Shown: positions 57,821 through 64,000 of the stretch, in pieces
Layout of the letters: the number at the start of each line of letters is the position of its first letter
Numbering within the stretch: the first letter of the stretch is position 1
Assembly (NCBI RefSeq): GCF_027922005.1
Contig: NZ_BSEV01000011.1
Span: 1 to 64,000, forward strand
Origin: Streptosporangium carneum
Lineage (GTDB): Bacteria > Actinomycetota > Actinomycetes > Streptosporangiales > Streptosporangiaceae
Reading direction: 5' to 3'
Length of the DNA: 64,000 nucleotides
Made by a program: the position numbers and the translations under genes
Notes under the pieces: generated by a model
What the model was told of the DNA's origin: nothing
The model's input: only the letters and a program-made list of their open reading frames with translations
Databases searched by the model: none

Positions 57821-58650
57821 CCGCGAACGAGACGGCCGCCCGCGAGGCGGCCGGGAACGGGACAGCCATGCATGACACTCCCGGGGACGGGACGGCCTCT
57901 CACGGGACGGCCGTGAACGAGAAGGCCGTGAACGGGACGGCCGTGAACGAGAAGGCCGTGAACGGGACGGGTGCGTCCGGCGGGGCCGCCGCCGAGGTCG
58001 CCCGGCTGCGCGCCCTCGACGCGTGCGCGATCTCCGACGCCCTCGACACCCTCGGCCTGCCGGGGGCGGTGACGGTGCTGCGGCCGATGTGGTCCGCAGG
58101 GCGGGTCGTGGCCGGTGTCGTACGGACCGTCAAGGCGGCCCCCAAGTCGGCCGCGGGGCCCGCCACGCACATCGCCACCCCGCTCGTGGCCGTCGCCGAC
58201 CCCGACGACGTGGTCGTCGTCGACAACCACGGGCGCACCGACGTCTCCTGCTGGGGCGGCCTGCTCGCCGAGGCCGCCGCGCAGCGCGGGGTCGCGGGCG
58301 TCATCGTCGACGGCGCGTGCCGGGACGTGCAGGACTGCGAGGGCGTCGACCTGCCGTTGTTCGCCCGCGCGGCCGTGACCGTCAGCGCCAGGGGGCGGAT
58401 CGTCCAGGAGGCCATGGACGTGCCGATCCAGGTCGGCGGGGTCCGCGTCTGCAGCGGCGACTTCGTGATCGCCGACCGCAACGGCGTCGTCTTCGTCGCC
58501 CGGCACGAGATCGGGCGAGTCCTCGGCCTCGCCGAACGCATCGCGGCCCGCGAGGCCGACATGGCGCGGGCCGTGCGATCCGGCCGCAGCGTCATCGACG
58601 TCATGCACGACTCGCAGTTCCCGACCGTCACCGAGGAGGCGACATCATGA
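57817..58650 (+). CDS. RraA-family protein 1, candidate 4-carboxy-4-hydroxy-2-oxoadipate aldolase
   Basis: A 277-residue RraA/HMG-aldolase-like protein. After an unusual 60-residue N-terminal tail with NGTAVNEKAV repeats, the core starts ISDALDTLG. The key motif is VDGACRD (Arg169-Asp170), preceded by the glycine loop in WGGLLAEAAAQRGVAGVIVD, and GDFVIADRNGVVFV comes later. In the LigK/GalC aldolases the Arg-Asp pair and a divalent metal cleave 4-carboxy-4-hydroxy-2-oxoadipate into pyruvate and oxaloacetate, which would complete this pathway. ATGA overlap with the dioxygenase gene. Which of the three tandem paralogues is the true aldolase is unknown; this one looks closest. Confidence 0.82.
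   Translation: MTANETAAREAAGNGTAMHDTPGDGTASHGTAVNEKAVNGTAVNEKAVNGTGASGGAAAEVARLRALDACAISDALDTLGLPGAVTVLRPMWSAGRVVAGVVRTVKAAPKSAAGPATHIATPLVAVADPDDVVVVDNHGRTDVSCWGGLLAEAAAQRGVAGVIVDGACRDVQDCEGVDLPLFARAAVTVSARGRIVQEAMDVPIQVGGVRVCSGDFVIADRNGVVFVARHEIGRVLGLAERIAAREADMARAVRSGRSVIDVMHDSQFPTVTEEATS
57904..57970 (+). repeat. Two 30-bp tandem repeats in the N-terminal tail of RraA-like protein 1
   Basis: Units at 57904-57933 and 57934-57963, each encoding NGTAVNEKAV-type ten-residue blocks, followed by a partial third. The tail has no counterpart in ordinary RraA proteins. Confidence 0.9.
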
Positions 58651-59357
58651 CCGGAACCACCGAACACACCGGCACCGTCGGGGAGACCGGCGCCGCCGAG
58701 GATGCCCGTTCCGCCGAGGAGCGGTTCGCCGCCTTCTCCACGGCGACCGTCTCCGACGCCCTGGACCGGCTCGGCCGTACGGGCAGCCTGCTGGGCATCG
58801 CGCCGCTCGGGCCTGGGCAGCGGATGGTCGGCCGCGCCTACACCGTCCGCTACGTGTCGGCGAGCACGCCTCCCGGCACCGTCGGCGACTACCTGGACGA
58901 CGTGCCCCCCGGAGGGGTGGTCGTCCTCGACAACGACGGCCGCACCGACTGCACCGTCTGGGGGGACATCCTCACCGCCGTCGCGAACGCCAAGGGCGTC
59001 GCCGGGACCGTCATCGACGGCGTCTGCCGCGACGTCCACCGGGCGCTCGACCTCGCCTACCCCGTCTACAGCCGGGGCCGGTTCATGCGCACCGGCAAGG
59101 ACCGCGTCGAGGTCGCCGAGGTGCAGGGCCCGGTGAACATCGGCGGGGTGCAGGTCCGCCCCGGCGACCTGATCGTCGGCGACCAGGACGGGGTCGTCGC
59201 CGTTCCCCAGGACTGCGAGGAGCAGGTGCTCGCGGTCGCCGGGGAGATCGCCGAACGCGAGGAGGGCATCCTGCGAGCGGCGCTGGCAGGGGCGTCCATC
59301 GCCGAGGCCCGCGCCGCGTACGGCTACCACAACCTCCAGCGAAAGGCCGGGTCATGA
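58647..59357 (+). CDS. RraA-family protein 2
   Basis: A 236-residue paralogue of the gene before it: VSDALDRLG, VVVLDNDGRTDCTVWGDILT, VIDGVCRD (Arg128-Asp129), and GDLIVGDQDGVVAV. All positions thought to matter in RraA-type aldolases are present. ATG start overlapping the previous stop by four bases, with GAGGAGG inside that gene. It may be a second aldolase or decarboxylase (members of the fold also decarboxylate oxaloacetate), or work on another pathway intermediate. Confidence 0.85.
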   Translation: MTGTTEHTGTVGETGAAEDARSAEERFAAFSTATVSDALDRLGRTGSLLGIAPLGPGQRMVGRAYTVRYVSASTPPGTVGDYLDDVPPGGVVVLDNDGRTDCTVWGDILTAVANAKGVAGTVIDGVCRDVHRALDLAYPVYSRGRFMRTGKDRVEVAEVQGPVNIGGVQVRPGDLIVGDQDGVVAVPQDCEEQVLAVAGEIAEREEGILRAALAGASIAEARAAYGYHNLQRKAGS

Positions 59358-60181
59358 CCGCGTCGAGCTCGACGGCCGCTCCGGCGGCCGGGACACCGGA
59401 CCCGGCGAGCACACCGGCGGGCGTTCCCGTCGCGGCGGCGTCGGACGTGGCGGGAGTGCCGGTCTCCGAGGTCCTGGCGATGGGATCGGCGACCCTGTAC
59501 GAGGCGTCCGGGCTCGGCTGCGACCTCGATCCCGCCTTCCGCCCCGCCTGGGCGGGGGCGCGCCTCGTGGGACGGGCGCTGCCCGTCCAGGCGGCCGCCG
59601 GGGACAACCTGCCCCTGCACTGGGCGCTCGAGGAGGCCCGCCCGGGTGACGTCCTCGTGGTGGACGCGGGCGGTTCGCCCTTCGGCTACTGGGGCGAGGT
59701 CCTGGCGGTGGCGGCGCTGCGGCGTGGCGTGGCCGGCCTGGTGATCGACGGCGGCGTCCGCGACACCGACCGCATGCGCGCCCTGGAGTTCCCGGCGTTC
59801 AGCACGCACGTCGCGATCCGGGGGACCGGCAAGCGGTGGCCGGGCACGATCGGGTCCCCGGTCGTCCTGCGCGGCCGGGTCGTCCATCGCGGCGACCTCG
59901 TCGTGGCGGACGAGGACGGGATCGTCGTGCTCCCCGCCGCGTCGGTGAGCCGTGTCCTCGAGGCGGCCCGGCAGCGGGTGGCCAAGGAGGAGGCCTTCAT
60001 GCGGCGGCTGCGGGAGGGAGAGCTCACCCTGGACCTCTACGGCTTCCGCGAGCTCGGACGTCCGGTGGTCGCCGAGCCGGACGCCCCGACGACCGGCGAC
60101 AGGCCGGGGGACGCCCCGGTGACGGCCGGACGGCCGGGGAACGTCCCGGCGACCGGTGAGCGGACGGGGGAGGCCCCGTGA
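59354..60181 (+). CDS. RraA-family protein 3, more diverged
   Basis: A 275-residue paralogue. The core keeps VLVVDAGGSPFGYWGEVLAV, VIDGGVRDTDRM (Arg136-Asp137) and GDLVVADEDGIVVLP, but ISDAL is replaced by VSEVLAMGSATLYEA, and a KRWPGTIGSPV segment differs from the other two. The C-terminus carries a Gly/Pro/Thr repeat tail (TGDRPGDAP-like). Overlaps both neighbours by four bases. Function different from protein 1 is likely, for example on a methoxylated intermediate; this is inference. Confidence 0.8.
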   Translation: MTASSSTAAPAAGTPDPASTPAGVPVAAASDVAGVPVSEVLAMGSATLYEASGLGCDLDPAFRPAWAGARLVGRALPVQAAAGDNLPLHWALEEARPGDVLVVDAGGSPFGYWGEVLAVAALRRGVAGLVIDGGVRDTDRMRALEFPAFSTHVAIRGTGKRWPGTIGSPVVLRGRVVHRGDLVVADEDGIVVLPAASVSRVLEAARQRVAKEEAFMRRLREGELTLDLYGFRELGRPVVAEPDAPTTGDRPGDAPVTAGRPGNVPATGERTGEAP

Positions 60182-61275
60182 ACGCGCGGACGGACACCGC
60201 TTCGGACACCGTGCCGGACCCCGTCGCCACCGCGAACTCCTTCCGGCACGCCGCGGGCCGGTTCGCGTCCGGCGTCACCGTGGTGACGACCAGGAACGGC
60301 GACCACCTCTACGGCATCACCGCGACGTCGTTCGTCTCGCTCTCCATGAGCCCGTTGCTGGTGGCCGTGTCGATCAACGCCCACAGTCCCTTCCTGGACG
60401 AGGTGAACTCGGCGGGCTGCTTCGCCGTCAACGTGCTGGCGAGCGACCAGCGGGAGGTGTCGCAGTACTTCTCCACGCGCGGCAGGGGCAAGGCGGAGGG
60501 AGCCTTCCCCGGAGTCGCCACCGGCACGGAGCTGACCGGCGCCCCCGTGGTCTCCGGCTGCCTGAGCTGGTTCGACACCCGGCTGCACGCCATCCTCCTC
60601 GGAGGGGACCACCAGATCCTGATCGGGGAGGTGGTGGCCGCGGGCGGGACGGACAGCGGCGCGGACCTGGCGGCGGGAAGGCCGCTGCTGTACTGGGCGG
60701 GCGGCTACCGGCGGCTCGACCCCGACGACGCGGGGACCCCGGCCACCGGGATCGAGGCGTTCGCCGACGCCCTGTCCGCGCGGCTGCACGAGGACGGCCT
60801 GTCGCCGAGCGAGCTGATCGAGGCCCAGCACGCCCTCGAACCGGCCGCCGCCGAACTGGCGGCCTTCCGGCGGTCGCCGGAGGGGCTGGCCGCGCTGCGG
60901 GAGGCCATCGAGGGCTCCCGCGTGGCCGCGTCCGTCCCCGAACGCTTCACCGAGGAGTCGGTGCGCTTCCACGCGGCGCTGGGCGCGGCCGGCGGCAACC
61001 CCGCCATCGCGGCCTCGCTGCAGTCCCTGGCCCGTTCCCGCCACGCCCACTACTCGACCGGCACGAACCCCCAGGCGACCCGGCGGACGCTGGAGGCGCA
61101 CCAGGAGATCTACGACGCGATCGCCGCGGGCGACGCGGTCAGGGCCAGGGAGGCGATGACCGCGCACCTGGCCGTGGTGAGCCGACGCCTGTGCTGCCCC
61201 GCGGAACCGGCCGCCGTGCCGTCCACCGCGCAGACGGCCTCGACAACCCCGGCGCCGCCGACGAAGGAGTCGTGA
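60178..61275 (+). CDS. Flavin reductase fused to an FCD (FadR C-terminal) ligand-binding domain
   Basis: A 365-residue fusion. Residues about 18-175 are an HpaC-like flavin reductase (ANSFRHAAGRFASGVTVVTT, ITATSFVSLSMSPLLVAVSI, CFAVNVLASDQ). Residues about 205-340 are an FCD domain, the ligand-binding half of GntR/FadR regulators (LIEAQHALEPAAAELAA, ESVRFHAALGAAGGNP, AHQEIYDAIAAGDAVRAREA with the His metal-ligand candidates). There is no DNA-binding domain. The likely role is to supply reduced flavin to the HpaB-like oxygenase at 54197, with the FCD part sensing the aromatic substrate. In Acinetobacter 4-hydroxyphenylacetate hydroxylase the reductase carries a MarR-like domain for the same purpose. 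Last gene of the operon. Confidence 0.85.
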   Translation: MNARTDTASDTVPDPVATANSFRHAAGRFASGVTVVTTRNGDHLYGITATSFVSLSMSPLLVAVSINAHSPFLDEVNSAGCFAVNVLASDQREVSQYFSTRGRGKAEGAFPGVATGTELTGAPVVSGCLSWFDTRLHAILLGGDHQILIGEVVAAGGTDSGADLAAGRPLLYWAGGYRRLDPDDAGTPATGIEAFADALSARLHEDGLSPSELIEAQHALEPAAAELAAFRRSPEGLAALREAIEGSRVAASVPERFTEESVRFHAALGAAGGNPAIAASLQSLARSRHAHYSTGTNPQATRRTLEAHQEIYDAIAAGDAVRAREAMTAHLAVVSRRLCCPAEPAAVPSTAQTASTTPAPPTKES

Positions 61276-61347
61276 AGGGAGAACGCAGGCGGTGTCCGCC
61301 GATCTCGCGGATCGCGGTCCTGTGGGCGCGGGACCGCGCGGAGCGGG

Positions 61348-61836
61348 TCACTTGCCGGTGAAGTACTTCTCCGCGATCCGGGTGTGCAACGGGAAGGCCA
61401 GCTCCCGAGCGCCGTCGATCAGCAGCCACTCCGTCGTCTCGGCCGTGGGCGTCATCGGGGGGAGATCGGCCGCGTCGAGTCGCGGTCCCAGGCCGAAGAC
61501 CAGCACGGTGCCGTCGGGGGCGCTGAGCACGTCGAACAGCTCCACGCTGTCCGCGTCGACGACGACGCCCGTCTCCTCGCGGAGCTCGCGGGCGGCCGCC
61601 TGCTGCCATGACTCGCCCACGTCGACGAAGCCGCCGGGCAGGGCGAGTTCGCCGCGGCGGGGCTCGACGTCCCGGCGGATCACCAGCAGGCCTTCGCCGA
61701 CCGGGAGCACCATCACCGCGACCGGCAGCGGGTTGAGATAGCTGCTGTTTCCGCAGCCCGCGCAGGTCCGGGGCCAGGCCTGGTCGGGGGCGAAGGCCGC
61801 GCCGCAGAAGGAGCAGTGGGAGTTTCTGATCGTCAC
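61348..61836 (-). CDS. Nudix hydrolase with N-terminal zinc ribbon
   Basis: A 162-residue protein. A zinc ribbon at the N-terminus (HCSFCG, then TCAGCGN) precedes the Nudix domain, whose box reads GGFVDVGESWQQAAARELRE followed by ETGV. NudC-like enzymes have this order, but the SQPWPFP signature of NADH pyrophosphatases is absent, so the substrate is open. GTG 61836 with TACTCT (complement of 61844-61849) ahead, so probably leaderless. Convergent with the catabolic operon. Confidence 0.92.
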   Translation of the reverse strand: MTIRNSHCSFCGAAFAPDQAWPRTCAGCGNSSYLNPLPVAVMVLPVGEGLLVIRRDVEPRRGELALPGGFVDVGESWQQAAARELREETGVVVDADSVELFDVLSAPDGTVLVFGLGPRLDAADLPPMTPTAETTEWLLIDGARELAFPLHTRIAEKYFTGK

Positions 61837-61906
61837 GACCGTGAGAGTAGACCAGGCCGGGGCCGGCGGCGGCCCCGGCCCGGCGGCGTCACACCGGTCG
61901 CACCGG

Positions 61907-62197
61907 TCACACCAGGGGCTGCCACAGCGCGGGGACGCCGGGCGGCTCCCAGCCCTCCAGGGCGGAGTGGGCCTGGAGGCACCTGTAGACGACGAGGTCG
62001 TACAGGACCAGGTCGCCGACCTTGTAGTCCTGCGCCGTGGTCCACGTCCTCGGGATGTTGGTGGGGGTGGCGGTGTGCATCGCCCGGGGGCCGGAGGCGG
62101 GGGAGGCCAGGGCGGCCGAGGCGCCGTACAGACCGGCGCCCAGCACGACCGTTGTGATGAGCGCGACGGCGGGGGCCGCGCGGTTCGCATCAACCAT
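61907..62197 (-). CDS. Small secreted carbohydrate-binding protein (CBM5/12-like)
   Basis: A 96-residue protein. A signal peptide (VALITTVVLGAGLYGASAALA) leads to a mature part of about 65 residues that ends in a CBM5/12-type chitin-binding module: TWTTAQDYKVGDLVLYDLVV, YRCLQAHSALEGWEPPGVPA, LWQPL. These modules bind chitin or cellulose through exposed Trp/Tyr. No catalytic domain is present, so it is a lone binding module. ATG 62197 with AGAGGAG ahead. Confidence 0.85.
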   Translation of the reverse strand: MVDANRAAPAVALITTVVLGAGLYGASAALASPASGPRAMHTATPTNIPRTWTTAQDYKVGDLVLYDLVVYRCLQAHSALEGWEPPGVPALWQPLV

Positions 62198-62403
62198 GGG
62201 TGACTCCTCTGGGGGGAAGGGGAGACCAGCCCCCTCACACTGCCCCAGGCCGCCGGACAGGAGGAGCCAACGCTTTCTCATACCGTTTTCCTATGGGGCT
62301 CCGCTTTCCTGCGGGGCTCCACGAGCTTTCCTGCGGGCTCCACGATTCCTCACGGTCCGCGGGCTCCCGCGGGAAGAGCGGGCGACCGCTCACAGACCCC
62401 TCG

Positions 62404-63381
62404 TCACACGCCCGGGGCGTCCCGGTCGTCCCGGTCGTCCCGGCGGGCGGTCAGGCGGTCGGGGTCCGGCCAGTGCACGCCGTAGGCCCACCTCGCCTGC
62501 TCGAACCAGCGGATCAACCGGGCGCTCGGGTCGAGCTGGCCCCTGAGCACCCCGTGTCTGGCGCAGGTCGGCTCCACGTGGTGCCAGTTGTGCCAGCCCT
62601 CGCCGAGCGTCAGCATCGCCACCCACCACACGTTCGACGAGCGGTCCCTGGTCCTGAACGGGCGTTCGCCGAAGGTGTGCGAGACGGAGTTCACCGACCA
62701 CGTGACGTGGTGCACCACGGCGTAGCGGACCAGCCCGCCCCAGAAGAGGGCGCTCCACGCGCCCGCCCACGACATCGACCACAGCCCGCCGACCGCGGCG
62801 GGCAGCGCGAACGACAGCGCGACGACGGCGGGGTAGGCGGCGTCGAAGCGCCGTACGTCCGGGTCGGCCAGCAGGTCCGGCACCCAGTGTCCGCGGCTGG
62901 AACGGCGGCGCGCGGTGTAGAACCAGCCGACGTGGGCGTGCGCCATGCCGCGCAGCAGCGCCAGGCCGCCGTCGCCGTAACGCCAGGGCGAGTGCGGGTC
63001 GCCGTCGCGGTCGGCGTACTTGTGGTGGCGGCGGTGCTCGGCCGCCCACAGCGTGACCGGGCCCTCGACCGCCATTCCTCCGGCCAGCATGAGCGCCACG
63101 CGCAGCGGCCTGCGGCACCTGAAGGACCGGTGGGTCAGCAGCCGGTGGTAGCCGACGGCGATCCCGAAGACGCTGACGAGGTACATCACGACCGCGATGA
63201 CCACGTCGCGCGGGCCGACGCCCCACCCCCAGGCGGCGGGCACGGCAACGGCGAGCAGCAGCAGGGGAAGCACCACGAGGACGACGAGATAGACGGTGCG
63301 GCGTCCCGCGGTGACCCTCACCGTCTCGGCCGTGCCCGCCGCCGGGCGCGGGTGCGGCGGTGGGGCCGGTGACGGGGTCAC
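62404..63381 (-). CDS. Acyl-CoA delta-9-type fatty acid desaturase
   Basis: A 325-residue membrane desaturase. The three histidine boxes that hold the di-iron centre are present: HRLLTH, EHRRHHKY and EGWHNWHH, separated by two pairs of hydrophobic helices. It introduces a double bond in acyl chains, probably for membrane fluidity. GTG 63381 with GGGAGG four bases ahead; a longer frame from 63426 lacks such a site. A 206-bp spacer with short repeats of CTTTCCTGCGGGGCTCCACG type lies between it and the chitin-binding protein gene. Confidence 0.93.
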   Translation of the reverse strand: MTPSPAPPPHPRPAAGTAETVRVTAGRRTVYLVVLVVLPLLLLAVAVPAAWGWGVGPRDVVIAVVMYLVSVFGIAVGYHRLLTHRSFRCRRPLRVALMLAGGMAVEGPVTLWAAEHRRHHKYADRDGDPHSPWRYGDGGLALLRGMAHAHVGWFYTARRRSSRGHWVPDLLADPDVRRFDAAYPAVVALSFALPAAVGGLWSMSWAGAWSALFWGGLVRYAVVHHVTWSVNSVSHTFGERPFRTRDRSSNVWWVAMLTLGEGWHNWHHVEPTCARHGVLRGQLDPSARLIRWFEQARWAYGVHWPDPDRLTARRDDRDDRDAPGV

Positions 63382-63622
63382 GCTGCCTCCCTGCGGTCGG
63401 CGAAGACGACAAGACGATTCGGCCACTCATTCAACGACCGTGCACCCAGGTCACGGCAATGGCCTGGAAGTGACGGAGTAGTCACTCAGAGGAAGCAAAA
63501 CAATCCATACGGTAGCCATCGGGGGAGGGTGTATCGCGCGCCTAGATTGTGGCTACACAACGTGATGATCTCTGTTCGCTCCGGTTTCACCGGGGTCCGC
63601 TTTCAACGGAAGGGCCTACGGC

Positions 63623-64000
63623 ATGGGTGCTGTCGACCAGGCGACCACGGGCGGCCATCTGGCGAGATACGACGAGGCCCTGGCGCGTGACCCGATGTCC
63701 GCGTTCGGCCTCGTCCGTGAGTGGATGCGCACCGACTGGCGCGCCCTGTTCGCCGAGCTCCGCGAGCGACGGCCGGTCTTCGTCACGCCCGCCTTCACGG
63801 TCGTGACCCGTTTCGCCGACGTCGTCGAGGTGCTCTCCCACGAGGAGGTCTTCACGGTGCGCGCCTTCGGGCCGCGTCTGGAGGCCGCGCTGGACGGGCC
63901 CTTCATGCTCTCCAGGGACGCGACCCCGATGAACTGGCGGGAGAAGGGGCTGATGCAGGTCATGCTCGCCCCCGGCGACGTGGCGGCCGTGCGCGAGCTG
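63623..64000 (+). CDS. Cytochrome P450, N-terminal part (runs off the window)
   Basis: The first 126 residues of a P450, cut by the right edge. The stretch FTVVTRFADVVEVLSHEEVF is the typical early beta-sheet and B-helix region. The heme site is outside the window, so the family cannot be named. The start ATG 63623 has GGAAGG about nine bases ahead. Divergent from the desaturase gene with a 240-bp spacer. Confidence 0.8.
   Translation, partial: MGAVDQATTGGHLARYDEALARDPMSAFGLVREWMRTDWRALFAELRERRPVFVTPAFTVVTRFADVVEVLSHEEVFTVRAFGPRLEAALDGPFMLSRDATPMNWREKGLMQVMLAPGDVAAVREL

Noticed and set aside
62290-62360. Repeated GCTTTCCTGCGGGGCTCCACG-like motif between desaturase and chitin-binding genes
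   Set aside because: Only two or three imperfect copies at short distance; too few and too irregular for an array or a defined regulatory element.
1-64000. tRNA, rRNA, insertion sequences or phage attachment sites
   Set aside because: No cloverleaf-like segment, transposase motif or flanking direct/inverted terminal repeats were seen in the intergenic regions read.

Overview
The window is very GC-rich DNA with dense four-base ATGA/GTGA gene overlaps, many GTG starts and several starts lying just after a -10-like box (leaderless type). Its gene families are NRPS, ArsR/MFS, PadR, NarL-type two-component systems, P450 with a 3Fe-4S ferredoxin, and DUF4242. Together these point to a filamentous actinomycete, most likely Streptosporangiaceae-like (inference; no rRNA or marker gene is present). 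I see no tRNA, rRNA, insertion sequence or CRISPR array.

Layout. (1) 1-6831: the right part of an NRPS cluster: the end of a large synthetase, a free condensation protein, a type II thioesterase, a free A-T module, a P450 and a methyltransferase, all overlapping or nearly so. (2) 7004-16270: accessory and housekeeping genes: an MFS pump with an ArsR-like repressor and a clear operator, a secreted protein, a two-component system divergent from an ABC exporter, a GNAT plus M20 peptidase pair, and a PadR regulator. (3) 16505-21979: three tightly linked genes encoding a DUF559-type nuclease fusion, a double winged-helix-like protein and a 1149-residue protein with an AAA-like ATPase followed by a HerA-like ATPase. 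This is the best candidate for an undescribed (defence-like) system. (4) 22162-29590: an ABC exporter, then a TetR-centred regulon (acyl-CoA-dehydrogenase-like flavoprotein, DUF4242 protein, TetR, and an ABC importer whose ATPase is fused to its binding protein). Two copies of one operator flank the TetR gene. (5) 29591-32354: a lower-GC patch of small orphan genes resembling toxin-immunity genes, plus a decayed HAD gene. (6) 32355-36871: a polar amino-acid-type ABC importer and two AraC regulators around a cupin. (7) 37061-42561, minus strand: a six-gene operon of PLP decarboxylase, AMP-forming ligase and four AidA/PixA-like paralogues; its function is unknown. (8) 43443-46026: an isochorismatase, an unknown 390-residue protein and a possible small gene.

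(9) 46027-61275: a PucR regulator divergent from a twelve-gene aromatic catabolic operon. The order is aldehyde dehydrogenase, ferredoxin, ferredoxin reductase, CYP199-like P450, zinc alcohol dehydrogenase, FAD hydroxylase, HpaB-like oxygenase, LigJ-type oxalomesaconate hydratase, LigB-type extradiol dioxygenase, three RraA/aldolase-like proteins in tandem, and a flavin reductase fused to an FCD ligand-binding domain. Read together this suggests O-demethylation and hydroxylation of methoxy/hydroxybenzoates to a gallate-like ring, 4,5-cleavage to oxalomesaconate, hydration and aldol cleavage to pyruvate and oxaloacetate. There is no LigC or LigI gene in the window, which fits direct gallate-type cleavage. 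(10) 61348-64000: a Nudix hydrolase, a small secreted chitin-binding-module protein, a fatty-acid desaturase and the start of another P450.

A recurring feature is short in-frame or intergenic tandem duplication (6-30 bp units) in many linkers and gene borders. Annotation is from direct reading and family knowledge only; no database search was possible.
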